Shown here piece by piece: positions 47,864 to 56,248 of a DNA stretch of 64,000 nucleotides. Source of the stretch: Pseudomonas antarctica (GTDB taxonomy: Bacteria; Pseudomonadota; Gammaproteobacteria; Pseudomonadales; Pseudomonadaceae); the NCBI RefSeq assembly GCF_900624995.1, contig NZ_UYXQ01000002.1, positions 186,001 through 250,000 on the forward strand, given 5' to 3'. Each line of letters starts with the position of its first letter. The first letter of the stretch is position 1. A program made the translations under genes and the position numbers. A model generated the notes under the pieces. The model worked only from the letters and a program-made list of their open reading frames with translations. It made no database searches and had not been told where the DNA came from.

Positions 47864-49534
47864 TTACTTGATCATCGGGAGGTTGAGGCCCTGTTCTTTG
47901 GCGCAGTCGATGGCGATTTGGTAGCCGGCATCCGCGTGACGCATCACGCCGGTAGCCGGGTCGTTGTGCAGTACGCGGGCAATCCGCTCAGCGGCTTCAT
48001 CGGTGCCGTCGCAGACGATCACCATGCCGGAGTGCTGCGAGAAGCCCATGCCCACGCCGCCGCCGTGGTGCAGCGAAACCCAGGTCGCGCCGCTGGCGGT
48101 GTTGAGCAAGGCGTTGAGCAGTGGCCAGTCCGACACAGCGTCGGAACCGTCCTGCATGGCCTCGGTTTCGCGGTTCGGGCTGGCAACCGAGCCAGAGTCG
48201 AGGTGGTCACGGCCGATCACCACCGGCGCCGACAGCTCGCCGCTGCGCACCATTTCGTTGAACGCCAGGCCCAGCTTGGCGCGCTGGCCCAGGCCAACCC
48301 AGCAGATACGTGCCGGCAGGCCCTGGAAGCTGATGCGCTCGCGCGCCATGTCCAGCCAGTTGTGCAGGTGCGCGTCGTCAGGGATCAGCTCTTTGACCTT
48401 GGCGTCGGTCTTGTAGATGTCTTGCGGGTCGCCGGACAGTGCCGCCCAACGGAACGGGCCGATGCCACGGCAGAACAGTGGGCGGATGTAGGCCGGTACG
48501 AAGCCTGGGAAGTCGAATGCGTTTTCCACGCCTTCTTCTTGCGCCATCTGGCGGATGTTGTTGCCGTAGTCGAAGGTCGGAATGCCTTGCTTCTGGAACT
48601 CGAGCATGGCTTTGACGTGCACGGCCATCGACTGTTTGGCGGCCTTGATCACGGCAGCCGGTTCGGTCTTGGCGCGGGCGCGGTATTCGTCCCAAGTCCA
48701 GCCTGCCGGCAGGTAGCCGTTGAGTGGGTCGTGGGCGCTGGTCTGGTCGGTGACCATGTCCGGGCGCACGCCACGCTTGACCAGCTCCGGCAGGATTTCT
48801 GCCGCATTACCCAGCAGGGCGATGGAGATGGCCTTGCCTTCCTTGGTGTATTTGGCGATGCGGGCCAGGGCGTCGTCGAGGTCGGTGGCTTGCTCGTCGA
48901 CATAGCGGCTGCTCAAGCGGAAATCGATGCTGACCTGCTGGCACTCGATGTTCAGCGAGCACGCGCCGGCCAGGGTCGCGGCCAACGGCTGAGCGCCGCC
49001 CATACCACCGAGGCCGGCGGTGAGTACCCAACGACCGGTCAGGTCGCTGTTGTAATGTTGGCGACCGGCTTCGACGAAGGTTTCGTAAGTACCTTGGACG
49101 ATGCCCTGGCTGCCGATGTAGATCCAGCTGCCGGCGGTCATCTGGCCGTACATGGCCAGGCCCTTGGCATCCAGCTCGTTGAAGTGTTCCCAGCTGGCCC
49201 AGTGCGGCACCAGGTTGGAGTTGGCAATCAGCACGCGTGGGGCGTTGCTGTGGGTCTTGAACACGCCGACCGGCTTGCCGGATTGCACCAGCAAGGTTTC
49301 GTCGTCATTCAGGTTGGTGAGGCTCTCGACGATCTGGTCGTAGCACTCCCAGTTGCGCGCCGCACGGCCGATACCACCGTACACCACCAATTCTTTCGGG
49401 TTCTCGGCCACTTGCGGGTCGAGGTTGTTCATCAGCATGCGCAGCGGCGCTTCAGTCAGCCAGCTTTTGGCGGTGAGCTTGTTACCGCGGGCGGCGCGGA
49501 TTTCGACGTCACGGTATTTTGTAGGCTTGGTCAC
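47864..49534 (-). CDS. hutU: Urocanate hydratase (urocanase)
   Basis: 556 aa NAD-dependent enzyme, second step (urocanate to imidazolonepropionate). NAD-site blocks [16 protein letters not shown] and [11 protein letters not shown] are present, and the conserved active-site Cys is in [14 protein letters not shown]. The initiation codon is GTG at 49534, with GAGGAGT about nine bases upstream. It is the first gene after the sigma-54 promoter and HutC operator. A long opposite-strand open frame across it is a shadow. Confidence 0.98.
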   Translation of the reverse strand: MTKPTKYRDVEIRAARGNKLTAKSWLTEAPLRMLMNNLDPQVAENPKELVVYGGIGRAARNWECYDQIVESLTNLNDDETLLVQSGKPVGVFKTHSNAPRVLIANSNLVPHWASWEHFNELDAKGLAMYGQMTAGSWIYIGSQGIVQGTYETFVEAGRQHYNSDLTGRWVLTAGLGGMGGAQPLAATLAGACSLNIECQQVSIDFRLSSRYVDEQATDLDDALARIAKYTKEGKAISIALLGNAAEILPELVKRGVRPDMVTDQTSAHDPLNGYLPAGWTWDEYRARAKTEPAAVIKAAKQSMAVHVKAMLEFQKQGIPTFDYGNNIRQMAQEEGVENAFDFPGFVPAYIRPLFCRGIGPFRWAALSGDPQDIYKTDAKVKELIPDDAHLHNWLDMARERISFQGLPARICWVGLGQRAKLGLAFNEMVRSGELSAPVVIGRDHLDSGSVASPNRETEAMQDGSDAVSDWPLLNALLNTASGATWVSLHHGGGVGMGFSQHSGMVIVCDGTDEAAERIARVLHNDPATGVMRHADAGYQIAIDCAKEQGLNLPMIK

Positions 49535-49605
49535 TGCTAAGACTCCTCGGCGATCGATGCGCGAACATTGATGGTGCGAAGGAGAGTCTTACGCACACAT
49601 CTTTA

Positions 49606-49619
49606 CTTGTACATACAAG
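49606..49619. promoter_or_regulatory. HutC operator at hutU promoter
   Basis: CTTGTA-CA-TACAAG, a perfect six-base inverted repeat. It matches the TGTA-N2-TACA core reported for HutC operators of Pseudomonas and lies where the transcription start of the sigma-54 promoter is predicted. A bound repressor would block initiation; urocanate is the known inducer of HutC. Confidence 0.8.
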
Positions 49620-49623
49620 CATA

Positions 49624-49640
49624 TGCAATCGAGCGGCCAA
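49624..49640 (-). promoter_or_regulatory. Sigma-54 promoter of hutU
   Basis: On the minus strand: TTGGCCGCTCGATTGCA, with the GG and GC elements separated by exactly ten bases, as sigma-54 holoenzyme requires. Predicted start about twelve bases downstream, near 49613, inside the HutC palindrome. Confidence 0.75.
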
Positions 49641-49852
49641 CTTTCTTAGCGAGGGCGTGAGATTTTTTGGGAAGGTGTGTGAAAGCCTTGGAAATTAAGG
49701 CCTGGAGGCTTGGTGAAATTTCTTGCGGAGGCGTTTTGCAGCGAGGGAGATTGTTCATAACAGCGTAGCGTTGCGCCACGCTGGGGCGTTCGGTAACAAA
49801 TTGGTGCGCTGGCCGGAAACAGATCCCTTGAACAACACAGCTCCCACAGTTT

Positions 49853-50413
49853 TTAACCGAGTGCGGTCAGTTCGATGACGCAGCAGCGGCCGGTAACCGA
49901 GAGGTCCAGCAGGTCGGTGTTACCGTCGATTTGCAGGCAGTCGTGATGACCCAGCTTTTGGTCCAGCACCTTCACTTCATCCGCCACGCTGAACACCAGC
50001 ACGGTCTGCGCCGTGGTGAAAAACCGCTGCACACCATCCACCCACTGAAAGCGTGCGTGGTAACGCTGGGGCGAATAAATCAGGTTGAAATCGCGGATCG
50101 GCCCGGTGATCAAGCGGCAAGAAACCTCGCTCTCACCACTGAACGCAAACGGCTGCAGCGGTAACAAGCCACGTTGCTCTTCGCCATCCACCGTCAGCAC
50201 CATGCCCGCGCCTTTGATCACGGTGATCACGCGCTGGTAGCCGGCGAAGGTGGAAAACCCGCCCGACTCGGCGATATCGGCAATCGACAGGCGCCAGCCA
50301 AAGCCATCCAGGCCTAAGCCTGCGTCACGGGTGATTTCTTCGGTACTGCCGCCGCCGTTTTTCCACGGCATGCGGATGTAATCGGCGGCGCGCCAGACGT
50401 TCACTGCACTCAT
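49853..50413 (-). CDS. hutD: HutD, cupin-fold hut accessory protein
   Basis: 186 aa, RmlC-like cupin protein with the family start W-R-A-A-D-Y-I-R-M-P-W-K-N-G-G-G-S-T-E-E. It has no catalytic metal cluster clearly visible. In P. fluorescens SBW25 HutD has been proposed to limit hut expression by binding formylglutamate or urocanate-like ligands. Its ATG overlaps the hutC stop by four bases. Confidence 0.93.
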   Translation of the reverse strand: MSAVNVWRAADYIRMPWKNGGGSTEEITRDAGLGLDGFGWRLSIADIAESGGFSTFAGYQRVITVIKGAGMVLTVDGEEQRGLLPLQPFAFSGESEVSCRLITGPIRDFNLIYSPQRYHARFQWVDGVQRFFTTAQTVLVFSVADEVKVLDQKLGHHDCLQIDGNTDLLDLSVTGRCCVIELTALG

Positions 50414-51159
50414 TTACTGAAACGTCCTTCCAGGCTATGACGGGAACCGGGGTGGATCAAACGCGCAGCGGTCACCGGCTGGCGCCCCGACCAAGTGCGG
50501 CGGCGAATCAACAAGCACGGCTCGCTCGGCTCGATCTGCAGCAGCTTGCACTCTTCGGCATCGGCGAGGATCGCTTCAACCACATGCTCGCCTTCGGTCA
50601 GCGGCGCAACTTGGTTCAAGTAGGCGTACGGCGTTTGTTGCGTGAAGTCCTGCTGCAAGTAGTCCGGCGCCACCAGGGCGTTGACGAAACGGTCTTCGAT
50701 TTGCACCGGGATGTCGTTTTCGAAATGCACGATCAGCGAGTGGAACACCCGCCCGCCTTCGCGCATTTCCAGGGCGACCGCGCGCTCGGAGCCAGCGGCC
50801 TCTTCGCACAAGTGGATGACTTGGCAGGTATGCCGGTGACCGCGAGAGGCGATCTCATCGGCAATGTTGTGCACTTCAAACAGCGCCGATTGGCTCTTGG
50901 GCTCGGCGACGAACGTGCCAACGCCTTGCATGCGCACCAGCAACCCTTCAGCGGTGAGTTCGCGCAGGGCGCGGTTGATGGTCATGCGGCTGAAGCCCAG
51001 CTGGCTGACCAGCTCGCTCTCGGACGGCACGCGGTAATGCGGCGGCCAGTTGCCGTTGAGGATCTGCTGGCTGATCATCTGTTTGACGCGGGCATACAAG
51101 GGCGCCGGACTTTCGTCCATGTGGGCAGCCAGCGAAGACTTGGCAGGCGGAGTCGGCAC
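50410..51159 (-). CDS. hutC: Histidine-utilisation repressor, GntR/HutC family
   Basis: 249 aa. N-terminal winged helix (about 20-85; LYARVKQMISQQILNGNWPP, RVPSESELVSQLGFSRMTINRALREL), then a UTRA ligand domain that senses urocanate. The frame is open far upstream across hutF, but the GTG at 51159 (MPTPPAKSSLAAHMDES) has AAGGA seven bases upstream and gives the family length. Divergent from hutF; its own operator lies in the shared 108-base gap, so it is probably autoregulated. Confidence 0.95.
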   Translation of the reverse strand: MPTPPAKSSLAAHMDESPAPLYARVKQMISQQILNGNWPPHYRVPSESELVSQLGFSRMTINRALRELTAEGLLVRMQGVGTFVAEPKSQSALFEVHNIADEIASRGHRHTCQVIHLCEEAAGSERAVALEMREGGRVFHSLIVHFENDIPVQIEDRFVNALVAPDYLQQDFTQQTPYAYLNQVAPLTEGEHVVEAILADAEECKLLQIEPSEPCLLIRRRTWSGRQPVTAARLIHPGSRHSLEGRFSK

Positions 51160-51221
51160 AGGGAATCCTTGCAGGGGGAAAAGATGCATAGATTGCCGGA
51201 GTTTACCGAGCAGGCAAACGT

Positions 51222-51239
51222 CTGTATATGTATATACAA
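51222..51239. promoter_or_regulatory. HutC operator between hutC and hutF
   Basis: The perfect palindrome TGTATATACA at 51229-51238, preceded immediately by a second half-site (CTGTATA at 51222-51228), so two overlapping TGTA-type sites are present. Between the divergent hutC and hutF genes; would let HutC control both. Confidence 0.78.
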
Positions 51240-51267
51240 ATAAACACACGACCGGGGTGCCTTGATC

Positions 51268-52632
51268 ATGTCCGCTTTCTTTGCCGAATGCGCGCTGCTG
51301 CCTAATGGATGGGCCAACGATGTACGCTTTGAAGTCAGCGCCGATGGCGTGCTGACCCACGTTGAGCCCAATGCCAGTGCAGACGGCGCCGAACGGCTCA
51401 GAGGCCCGGTGTTGGCGGGCATGCCGAACCTGCATTCTCATGCGTTCCAACGTGCCATGGCGGGCTTGGCCGAAGTGGCCGGCAACCCGAATGACAGCTT
51501 CTGGACCTGGCGCGATTTGATGTACCGCATGGTCGGCAAGATCAGCCCGGAGCAACTGCACATCATCGCCCGCCAGCTGTATATCGAGATGCTCAAGGCC
51601 GGTTACACCTCGGTGGCCGAGTTTCACTACGTGCATCACGACGTCAACGGCCAGCCGTACGCCGACCGCGCGCAGCTGTCGCGGCAAATCAGCCAGGCGG
51701 CCGCCAGCAGTGGGATTGGCCTGACCTTGCTGCCCGTGCTCTACACCCACGCAGGCTTTGGCGGCCAGGCGCCGAATGAAGGCCAGCGCAGGTTTATCAA
51801 CAGCACTGAACACTACTTGGACCTGCAAGCGCAGCTCAAGCCGATCCTCGCCGCGCAACCGGCGCAGCAGTTGGGCCTGTGCTTTCACTCCCTGCGCGCC
51901 GTCACACCGCAACAAATCCATGATGTCCTGGCTGCCAGCGACAAGGCGTGCCCGGTGCATATCCACATCGCCGAGCAGCAAAAAGAGGTCGACGATTGCC
52001 TGGCCTGGAGCGGCAAACGCCCGCTGCAATGGCTGTATGACAACGTCGAGGTGGATGAGCGCTGGTGCTTGGTGCACGCCACTCACGCGGATGCTGACGA
52101 AGTGGCGCGCATGGCCAAGAGCCGCGCGATTGCCGGTTTGTGCCTGACCACCGAAGCCAACCTGGGCGACGGCATATTCCCAGCCGTGGATTTCCTCGCC
52201 CAAGGCGGACGCATGGGCATTGGCTCCGACAGCCATGTATCGCTTAGCGTGGTGGAAGAGTTACGTTGGCTGGAATACGGCCAGCGCCTGCGCGACCAGC
52301 GGCGTAACCGCTTGTACCGCAGTGATCAGCCAATGGTCGGCCGCACACTGTTTGATGCTGCATTGGACGGCGGCGCCCAGGCGCTGGGCCAACCGATTGG
52401 TCGTTTGGAAGTGGGCAAACGCGCGGACTGGCTGGTGTTGGATGGCAACGACCCGTACCTGGCAACGGCGACGGAGGACGGCATTCTCAATCGCTGGCTG
52501 TTCGCCGGTGGTGATCGGCAGGTGCGCGATGTGCTGGTGAACGGGAAGTGGGTAGTACGGGACGGGCATCATGCAGGTGAAGAGGAAAGCAGCCGCGCCT
52601 TCACGCAAGTCCTGAGGGATATGCTGGGCTAA
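51268..52632 (+). CDS. hutF: Formimidoylglutamate deiminase
   Basis: 454 aa amidohydrolase converting N-formimino-L-glutamate to N-formyl-L-glutamate and ammonia. Metal ligands are in MPNLHSHAFQRAM, VHIHIAEQ and VHATHADADE, with the family block GDGIFPAVDFLAQGGRMGIGSDSHVSLS. The ATG at 51268 has GGGGTG nine bases before it; a TTG two codons earlier is less likely. The only hut gene on the plus strand, divergent from hutC. Confidence 0.97.
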   Translation: MSAFFAECALLPNGWANDVRFEVSADGVLTHVEPNASADGAERLRGPVLAGMPNLHSHAFQRAMAGLAEVAGNPNDSFWTWRDLMYRMVGKISPEQLHIIARQLYIEMLKAGYTSVAEFHYVHHDVNGQPYADRAQLSRQISQAAASSGIGLTLLPVLYTHAGFGGQAPNEGQRRFINSTEHYLDLQAQLKPILAAQPAQQLGLCFHSLRAVTPQQIHDVLAASDKACPVHIHIAEQQKEVDDCLAWSGKRPLQWLYDNVEVDERWCLVHATHADADEVARMAKSRAIAGLCLTTEANLGDGIFPAVDFLAQGGRMGIGSDSHVSLSVVEELRWLEYGQRLRDQRRNRLYRSDQPMVGRTLFDAALDGGAQALGQPIGRLEVGKRADWLVLDGNDPYLATATEDGILNRWLFAGGDRQVRDVLVNGKWVVRDGHHAGEEESSRAFTQVLRDMLG

Positions 52633-52650
52633 CAAACAATGCAAAACAAA

Positions 52651-52740
52651 TGTGGGAGCGGGCTTGCTCGCGAATACGGTGTATCAGTCATTACATCTGT
52701 CGACTGACACTCCGTATTCGCGAGCAAGCCCGCTCCCACA
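52651..52740. repeat. REPIN after hutF
   Basis: Two TGTGGGAGCGGGCTTGCTCG arms in inverted orientation enclose a second inverted pair (CGAATACGGTGT / ACTCCGTATTCG), so the full 90 bases fold on themselves. Lies between convergent hutF and the lipocalin gene, and may end both transcripts. Confidence 0.88.
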
Positions 52741-52763
52741 TTTTGATTGGCGATGGTCCAGGT

Positions 52764-53333
52764 TTACTGCGAAGTCTTCGCCATCTGCTTGTCCGACGTA
52801 CGCCAGATCAACCGCGTCGTGTCATACCCTTGCTGGCGCGCCCGGCTCAGCAGGTCCTCGCGGGTGTCGGCGCTCACCGTAGGTGTGCGCGACAAGATCC
52901 ACATGTAGCGCCGGCTCGGGCTGCCGACGAGGGCAGTCTTGTAGTCGTCGCTGACGTACAGCACCCAGTAATCGCCCTTGGCGACGCCTGGCAGCAACGC
53001 CGTGAACCAGTTATTAAATTCCACCCAGAGCTTGTCAGTCTTGCCCGGCACTTGCGGCGTGGCCATGCCCTTGGCTTCCTGCCACTTCCACTCAGGTGTC
53101 AGGCAGCGGTTGAACACCGACATGTCGCCATCAGGCAGCAAGGTGTAGCGGGCTTCGGACTGCGCGCAGTTGCGCTGGAAATACATCGGCAATCGGGCCA
53201 ACTCATACCAGGTGCCCTGGTAACGCTTGAGGTTGACGCTGCCAACGGTCTTGGGTTGCAGATCATCGCCAGAATGGCTGGCGCAGCCCGCCAAAAACAG
53301 GCTGGCACAAAGGCACAAAACAAAACGCATCAT
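52764..53333 (-). CDS. blc: Outer-membrane lipocalin (lipoprotein)
   Basis: 189 aa. Type II signal peptide with lipobox L-A-G-C (MMRFVLCLCASLFLAGC), then a lipocalin fold with the family motif RYQGTWYELARLP and the later YWVLYVSDDYKTALVG and WILSRTP blocks. Bacterial Blc binds fatty acids or lysophospholipids at the outer membrane. GGGAG lies seven bases before the first of two ATG codons. It is 30 bases downstream of a second small lipoprotein gene. Confidence 0.93.
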   Translation of the reverse strand: MMRFVLCLCASLFLAGCASHSGDDLQPKTVGSVNLKRYQGTWYELARLPMYFQRNCAQSEARYTLLPDGDMSVFNRCLTPEWKWQEAKGMATPQVPGKTDKLWVEFNNWFTALLPGVAKGDYWVLYVSDDYKTALVGSPSRRYMWILSRTPTVSADTREDLLSRARQQGYDTTRLIWRTSDKQMAKTSQ

Positions 53334-53363
53334 TCTTCTTCTCCCGCAGGCTCGCGCCCCGGT

Positions 53364-53618
53364 TTACTTCAGGCCTTGCCCGGAAAACATCAGAACTTTG
53401 TCACCGGCATATTGAACGCTGATAAAGCTGTTTTTATCGCCCCACGTGCAACTGGACATGCCCAGTGCGCCGGAACAATCGGTCGGCTTGCCCAGCAACG
53501 ACTCCACCTCAGCCTTGGCCATGCCAGCCGACAACTTCGCGTAATTTTCTTGGTTGACCTTGCTGCAAGCGGCCAATAGCACGCAAACAGCCAGCAAAGC
53601 GAGACGGCGTAACGACAT
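53364..53618 (-). CDS. Small lipoprotein, SmpA/BamE-like fold
   Basis: 84 aa. Lipobox L-A-A-C (VCVLLAACSKV) and then a short domain beginning NQENYAKLSAGMAKAEVESLLGKPTDCSGALG, the G-M-x-x-x-E-V-x-x-L-L-G-x-P helix-turn typical of BamE/SmpA-like and DUF3862-type domains. Two cysteines in the mature part (TDCS and SSCTW) could form a disulfide. Function unknown. AGGAG precedes the ATG. Confidence 0.85.
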   Translation of the reverse strand: MSLRRLALLAVCVLLAACSKVNQENYAKLSAGMAKAEVESLLGKPTDCSGALGMSSCTWGDKNSFISVQYAGDKVLMFSGQGLK

Positions 53619-53699
53619 GGAAAAACTCCTGGAGGGACGAAGCAGCTTGGGTATCTGCCAGAAGCTTAGAAGGGAAAAGAGGTGTCTGGTTCCCGATGA

Positions 53700-53745
53700 A
53701 CGAAAACAAAAAAGCCCCGAAAACGCTGAAACGTTTCGGGGCTTC
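53700..53745 (-). terminator. Rho-independent terminator of fbp
   Basis: Stem GCCCCGAAA-A-CG / CGTTTCGGGGC (53714-53742) with a loop of six bases, followed on the minus strand by a run of T. About 50 bases beyond the fbp stop codon. Confidence 0.9.
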
Positions 53746-53794
53746 TTTAAGGGTGAACGGCCTCACAACACGGCGGATAACTTATCGCAGTGAG

Positions 53795-54805
53795 TTACTT
53801 CTTGTGGTAGCCGGTCACACGTTCAACCTCTTCCTTCGAACCCAGGAACACCGCCACGCGCTGGTGCAGGCCTTCGGGCTGGATGTCGAGGATACGCTGA
53901 TGGCCGTCGGTGGACGCCCCGCCTGCTTGCTCAACCAGGAACGACATCGGGTTGGCTTCGTACATCAAGCGCAGTTTGCCTGGCTTGGACGGCTCGCGGC
54001 TGTCGCGTGGGTACATGAACAGGCCACCACGAGTCAGGATACGGTGTACGTCAGCCACCATCGCCGCGACCCAACGCATGTTGAAGTTCTTCTTCAACGG
54101 GCCTTCCTCACCGGCCATCAACTCGCCGACGTAGCGAGTAACCGGCTCTTCCCAGTGACGCTGGTTGGACATGTTGATCGCAAATTCCTGGGTGGATGCA
54201 GGAATAGTGATGTCTTCGTGGGTCAGCACAAAGCTGCCCATTTCGCGGTCCAGGGTGAAGCCTTTGACGCCGTCGCCCAGGGTCAGCACCAGCATGGTCT
54301 GCGGGCCGTAGATCGCGTAACCGGCAGCGACCTGCTCGGTGCCTGGCTGCAGGAAGGCCTTTTCGTTCAGGGCTTCGTTCTGGCTCAGGTATTCGTTCGG
54401 GCAACGCAGTACCGAGAAGATGGTGCCAACCGGTGCGTTGATGTCGATGTTGGACGAACCGTCCAGTGGGTCGAACACCAGCAGGTAGGCGCCTTTGGGG
54501 TACTTGCCCGGGATCTGGTAGGCATTGTCCATTTCTTCGGACGCCATGCCGGCCAGGTGACCGCCCCATTCGTTGGCTTCGAGCAGGATCTCGTTGGAGA
54601 TCACGTCGAGCTTCTTCTGCACTTCGCCTTGGACGTTTTCAGTGCCCATGCTGCCCAGGACACCACCCAGTGCGCCTTTGGATACGGCGTGGCTGATTTC
54701 CTTGCAAGCACGCGCCACCACTTCGATAAGGAAGCGCAGATCGGCAGGCGTGTTGTTGCTGCGGGTCTGCTCGATCAAATAGCGACTCAGGGTAACGCGG
54801 GACAT
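53795..54805 (-). CDS. fbp: Fructose-1,6-bisphosphatase, class I
   Basis: 336 aa gluconeogenic enzyme. The metal- and substrate-site signature [15 protein letters not shown] is present, followed by GTIFSVLR, and the C-terminal block [21 protein letters not shown] forms the phosphate site. Length is the norm for bacterial class I enzymes. Single gene with its own terminator. Confidence 0.98.
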   Translation of the reverse strand: MSRVTLSRYLIEQTRSNNTPADLRFLIEVVARACKEISHAVSKGALGGVLGSMGTENVQGEVQKKLDVISNEILLEANEWGGHLAGMASEEMDNAYQIPGKYPKGAYLLVFDPLDGSSNIDINAPVGTIFSVLRCPNEYLSQNEALNEKAFLQPGTEQVAAGYAIYGPQTMLVLTLGDGVKGFTLDREMGSFVLTHEDITIPASTQEFAINMSNQRHWEEPVTRYVGELMAGEEGPLKKNFNMRWVAAMVADVHRILTRGGLFMYPRDSREPSKPGKLRLMYEANPMSFLVEQAGGASTDGHQRILDIQPEGLHQRVAVFLGSKEEVERVTGYHKK

Positions 54806-54901
54806 GGAAGGCTCCGGAGAATGGGGGGCTTAAAAACCCGCGCAGTTTAACGCGAGTCGGGGCGTATTTCCTCTAATCAGAGGATTTAACTCCAATAGAG
54901 T

Positions 54902-56248
54902 TCACGGTTTGGCCGCAGGTTGGCGCAACAAACTGTAGGCCATCGCCCCCAGCGCCGCCACACCCAACAGGAGCACGGCCCACAGGCCGAGTTTCTTCCA
55001 GTCGGTGCCCGCTTCGGGCGGTATGGCCACGGTGGTGGCTCTGACCACAGCGTCACCTGTGACCTTGGCTTGACCCAACGTCTTGAGGCGTTCGGCGCTG
55101 TAGTCAGGGATCAGGGTCGACAGCGGCAGATTCGCCGCCTTGACTGAGCCATTGCCCAACGCCAGGATAAACGGCGGCTCGCCCCGCGCCAGGAACACCA
55201 ATTGCGTGGTGCGCACGGCAAAGCGCACGGCCGGCGCCTCGACGCCCAGGCCACCGCCGCGCTCATCTACCTGCAATTTGAGCTCGCCGACGGTAACGCC
55301 CGGCAGTTGCAACTCGTCCTGCACCACGTCTTGGCCGTTTTGGGTCAGGCGGTACAACAAGCCATTGCTCAGCGGCTGCCAGGCTTGCTTGGCTTCACGG
55401 CGCCCCGCCAAGGTGACCGGCGCCAGCGTGTTCGGCTGTTTCAACTCGATACGCAAGCGCTCAACATTCAGCCCCGTCGGCAACTGCCAGCTGTATTCCC
55501 CAGCCTTGAGCCGCACTCCCGACAACGGTTGCGACCACACCAACGGCATCGGCAGACTGCTGCGGGTGGCGCTCACCAGCTTGGCCGAGGTCAGCGTCGG
55601 CGCGACTTGGCCTTGCCACACCAGGCGCAGGTAACGCGCCGGTTGCCCCGGCAAACTCACGTCATGTTGCTCGACACGCTCATCAGCAAACGACAGGCGC
55701 GCCACTTGGCCATCGCCCCAGGCTTCCCAGTGCTGCAAGTCGTCACTAGCTTCAATGCTGAAACGCTGGAAGCCGTCCTGTTCGCGGCTCCAGTCCAGGC
55801 TCAGTTGCTGCAACGGCGCCTTGACCGCGCTGGCGTCCAACACCCAGCCACGCAGCACTTGCTTGCCAGCCTTGGACGGGCGCACTTCAAGCAGCGTGCC
55901 TTCGGCGGTGGACTTCATCACCACGTTCGGCACACTTTCATCGGTGTCGGCGGCGTACAACGGGAACCACTTCACGTCGGCTACATTGCGGCTTTCGGTG
56001 CGTTGCGCTGATTGGCGTGACAGCGCGTAGGCCTGAGGTTCGCCGGCGGCGTTAAACACGCGCACATCACTGAGATCGGCCTGGCGCGCGCTCAATTGCA
56101 CAGACAGCGGCAACTCCAGGCGATACCACGGGCCGTCGCCACTCACCGCCAACGGCACCTGCGTGGTGAAGTCGGTCGGCGCTTCCTGCGCCCATACCGA
56201 CAACGTCGTACACAAGCCCACCGCGATTACGCTCAACTTACCGATCAA
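54902..56248 (-). CDS. DUF3999-type periplasmic/membrane protein
   Basis: 448 aa. It starts with TTG overlapping the stop of the upstream gene (TTGA), with AGGAGC seven bases before. Signal peptide MIGKLSVIAVGLCTTLSVWA, a long beta-rich exported region (VPLAVSGDGPWYRLELPLSVQLSARQADLSDVRVFNAAGE...) and one C-terminal membrane helix (KLGLWAVLLLGVAALGAMAYSLL) with a short basic tail. Function unknown. The overlap with the DUF2339 gene implies coupled synthesis and a probable complex. Confidence 0.85.
   Translation of the reverse strand: MIGKLSVIAVGLCTTLSVWAQEAPTDFTTQVPLAVSGDGPWYRLELPLSVQLSARQADLSDVRVFNAAGEPQAYALSRQSAQRTESRNVADVKWFPLYAADTDESVPNVVMKSTAEGTLLEVRPSKAGKQVLRGWVLDASAVKAPLQQLSLDWSREQDGFQRFSIEASDDLQHWEAWGDGQVARLSFADERVEQHDVSLPGQPARYLRLVWQGQVAPTLTSAKLVSATRSSLPMPLVWSQPLSGVRLKAGEYSWQLPTGLNVERLRIELKQPNTLAPVTLAGRREAKQAWQPLSNGLLYRLTQNGQDVVQDELQLPGVTVGELKLQVDERGGGLGVEAPAVRFAVRTTQLVFLARGEPPFILALGNGSVKAANLPLSTLIPDYSAERLKTLGQAKVTGDAVVRATTVAIPPEAGTDWKKLGLWAVLLLGVAALGAMAYSLLRQPAAKP

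Larger units (their letters stand above)
49535..49852. other. hutD-hutU intergenic control region
   Basis: 318 bases without a gene. From the hutU side: ribosome site, HutC-type palindrome (49606-49619), sigma-54 promoter element (49624-49640), about 110 bases with no visible motif, and a hairpin CAGCGT-N11-ACGCTG (49761-49783) that could end the hutC-hutD transcript. An activator such as CbrB or NtrC would be expected to bind in the middle part (known for hut of P. fluorescens); no site was recognised with confidence. A fragment of a REP arm (CAGCTCCCACAG) lies near 49838. Confidence 0.6.

Noticed and set aside
47744..49540. 598-codon open frame opposite hutU
   Set aside because: Shadow of the urocanase gene, which has clear family motifs on the minus strand.
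51160..52236. Upstream extension of the hutC frame across hutF
   Set aside because: Overlaps hutF antisense; the GTG at 51159 has a ribosome site and gives the family length.
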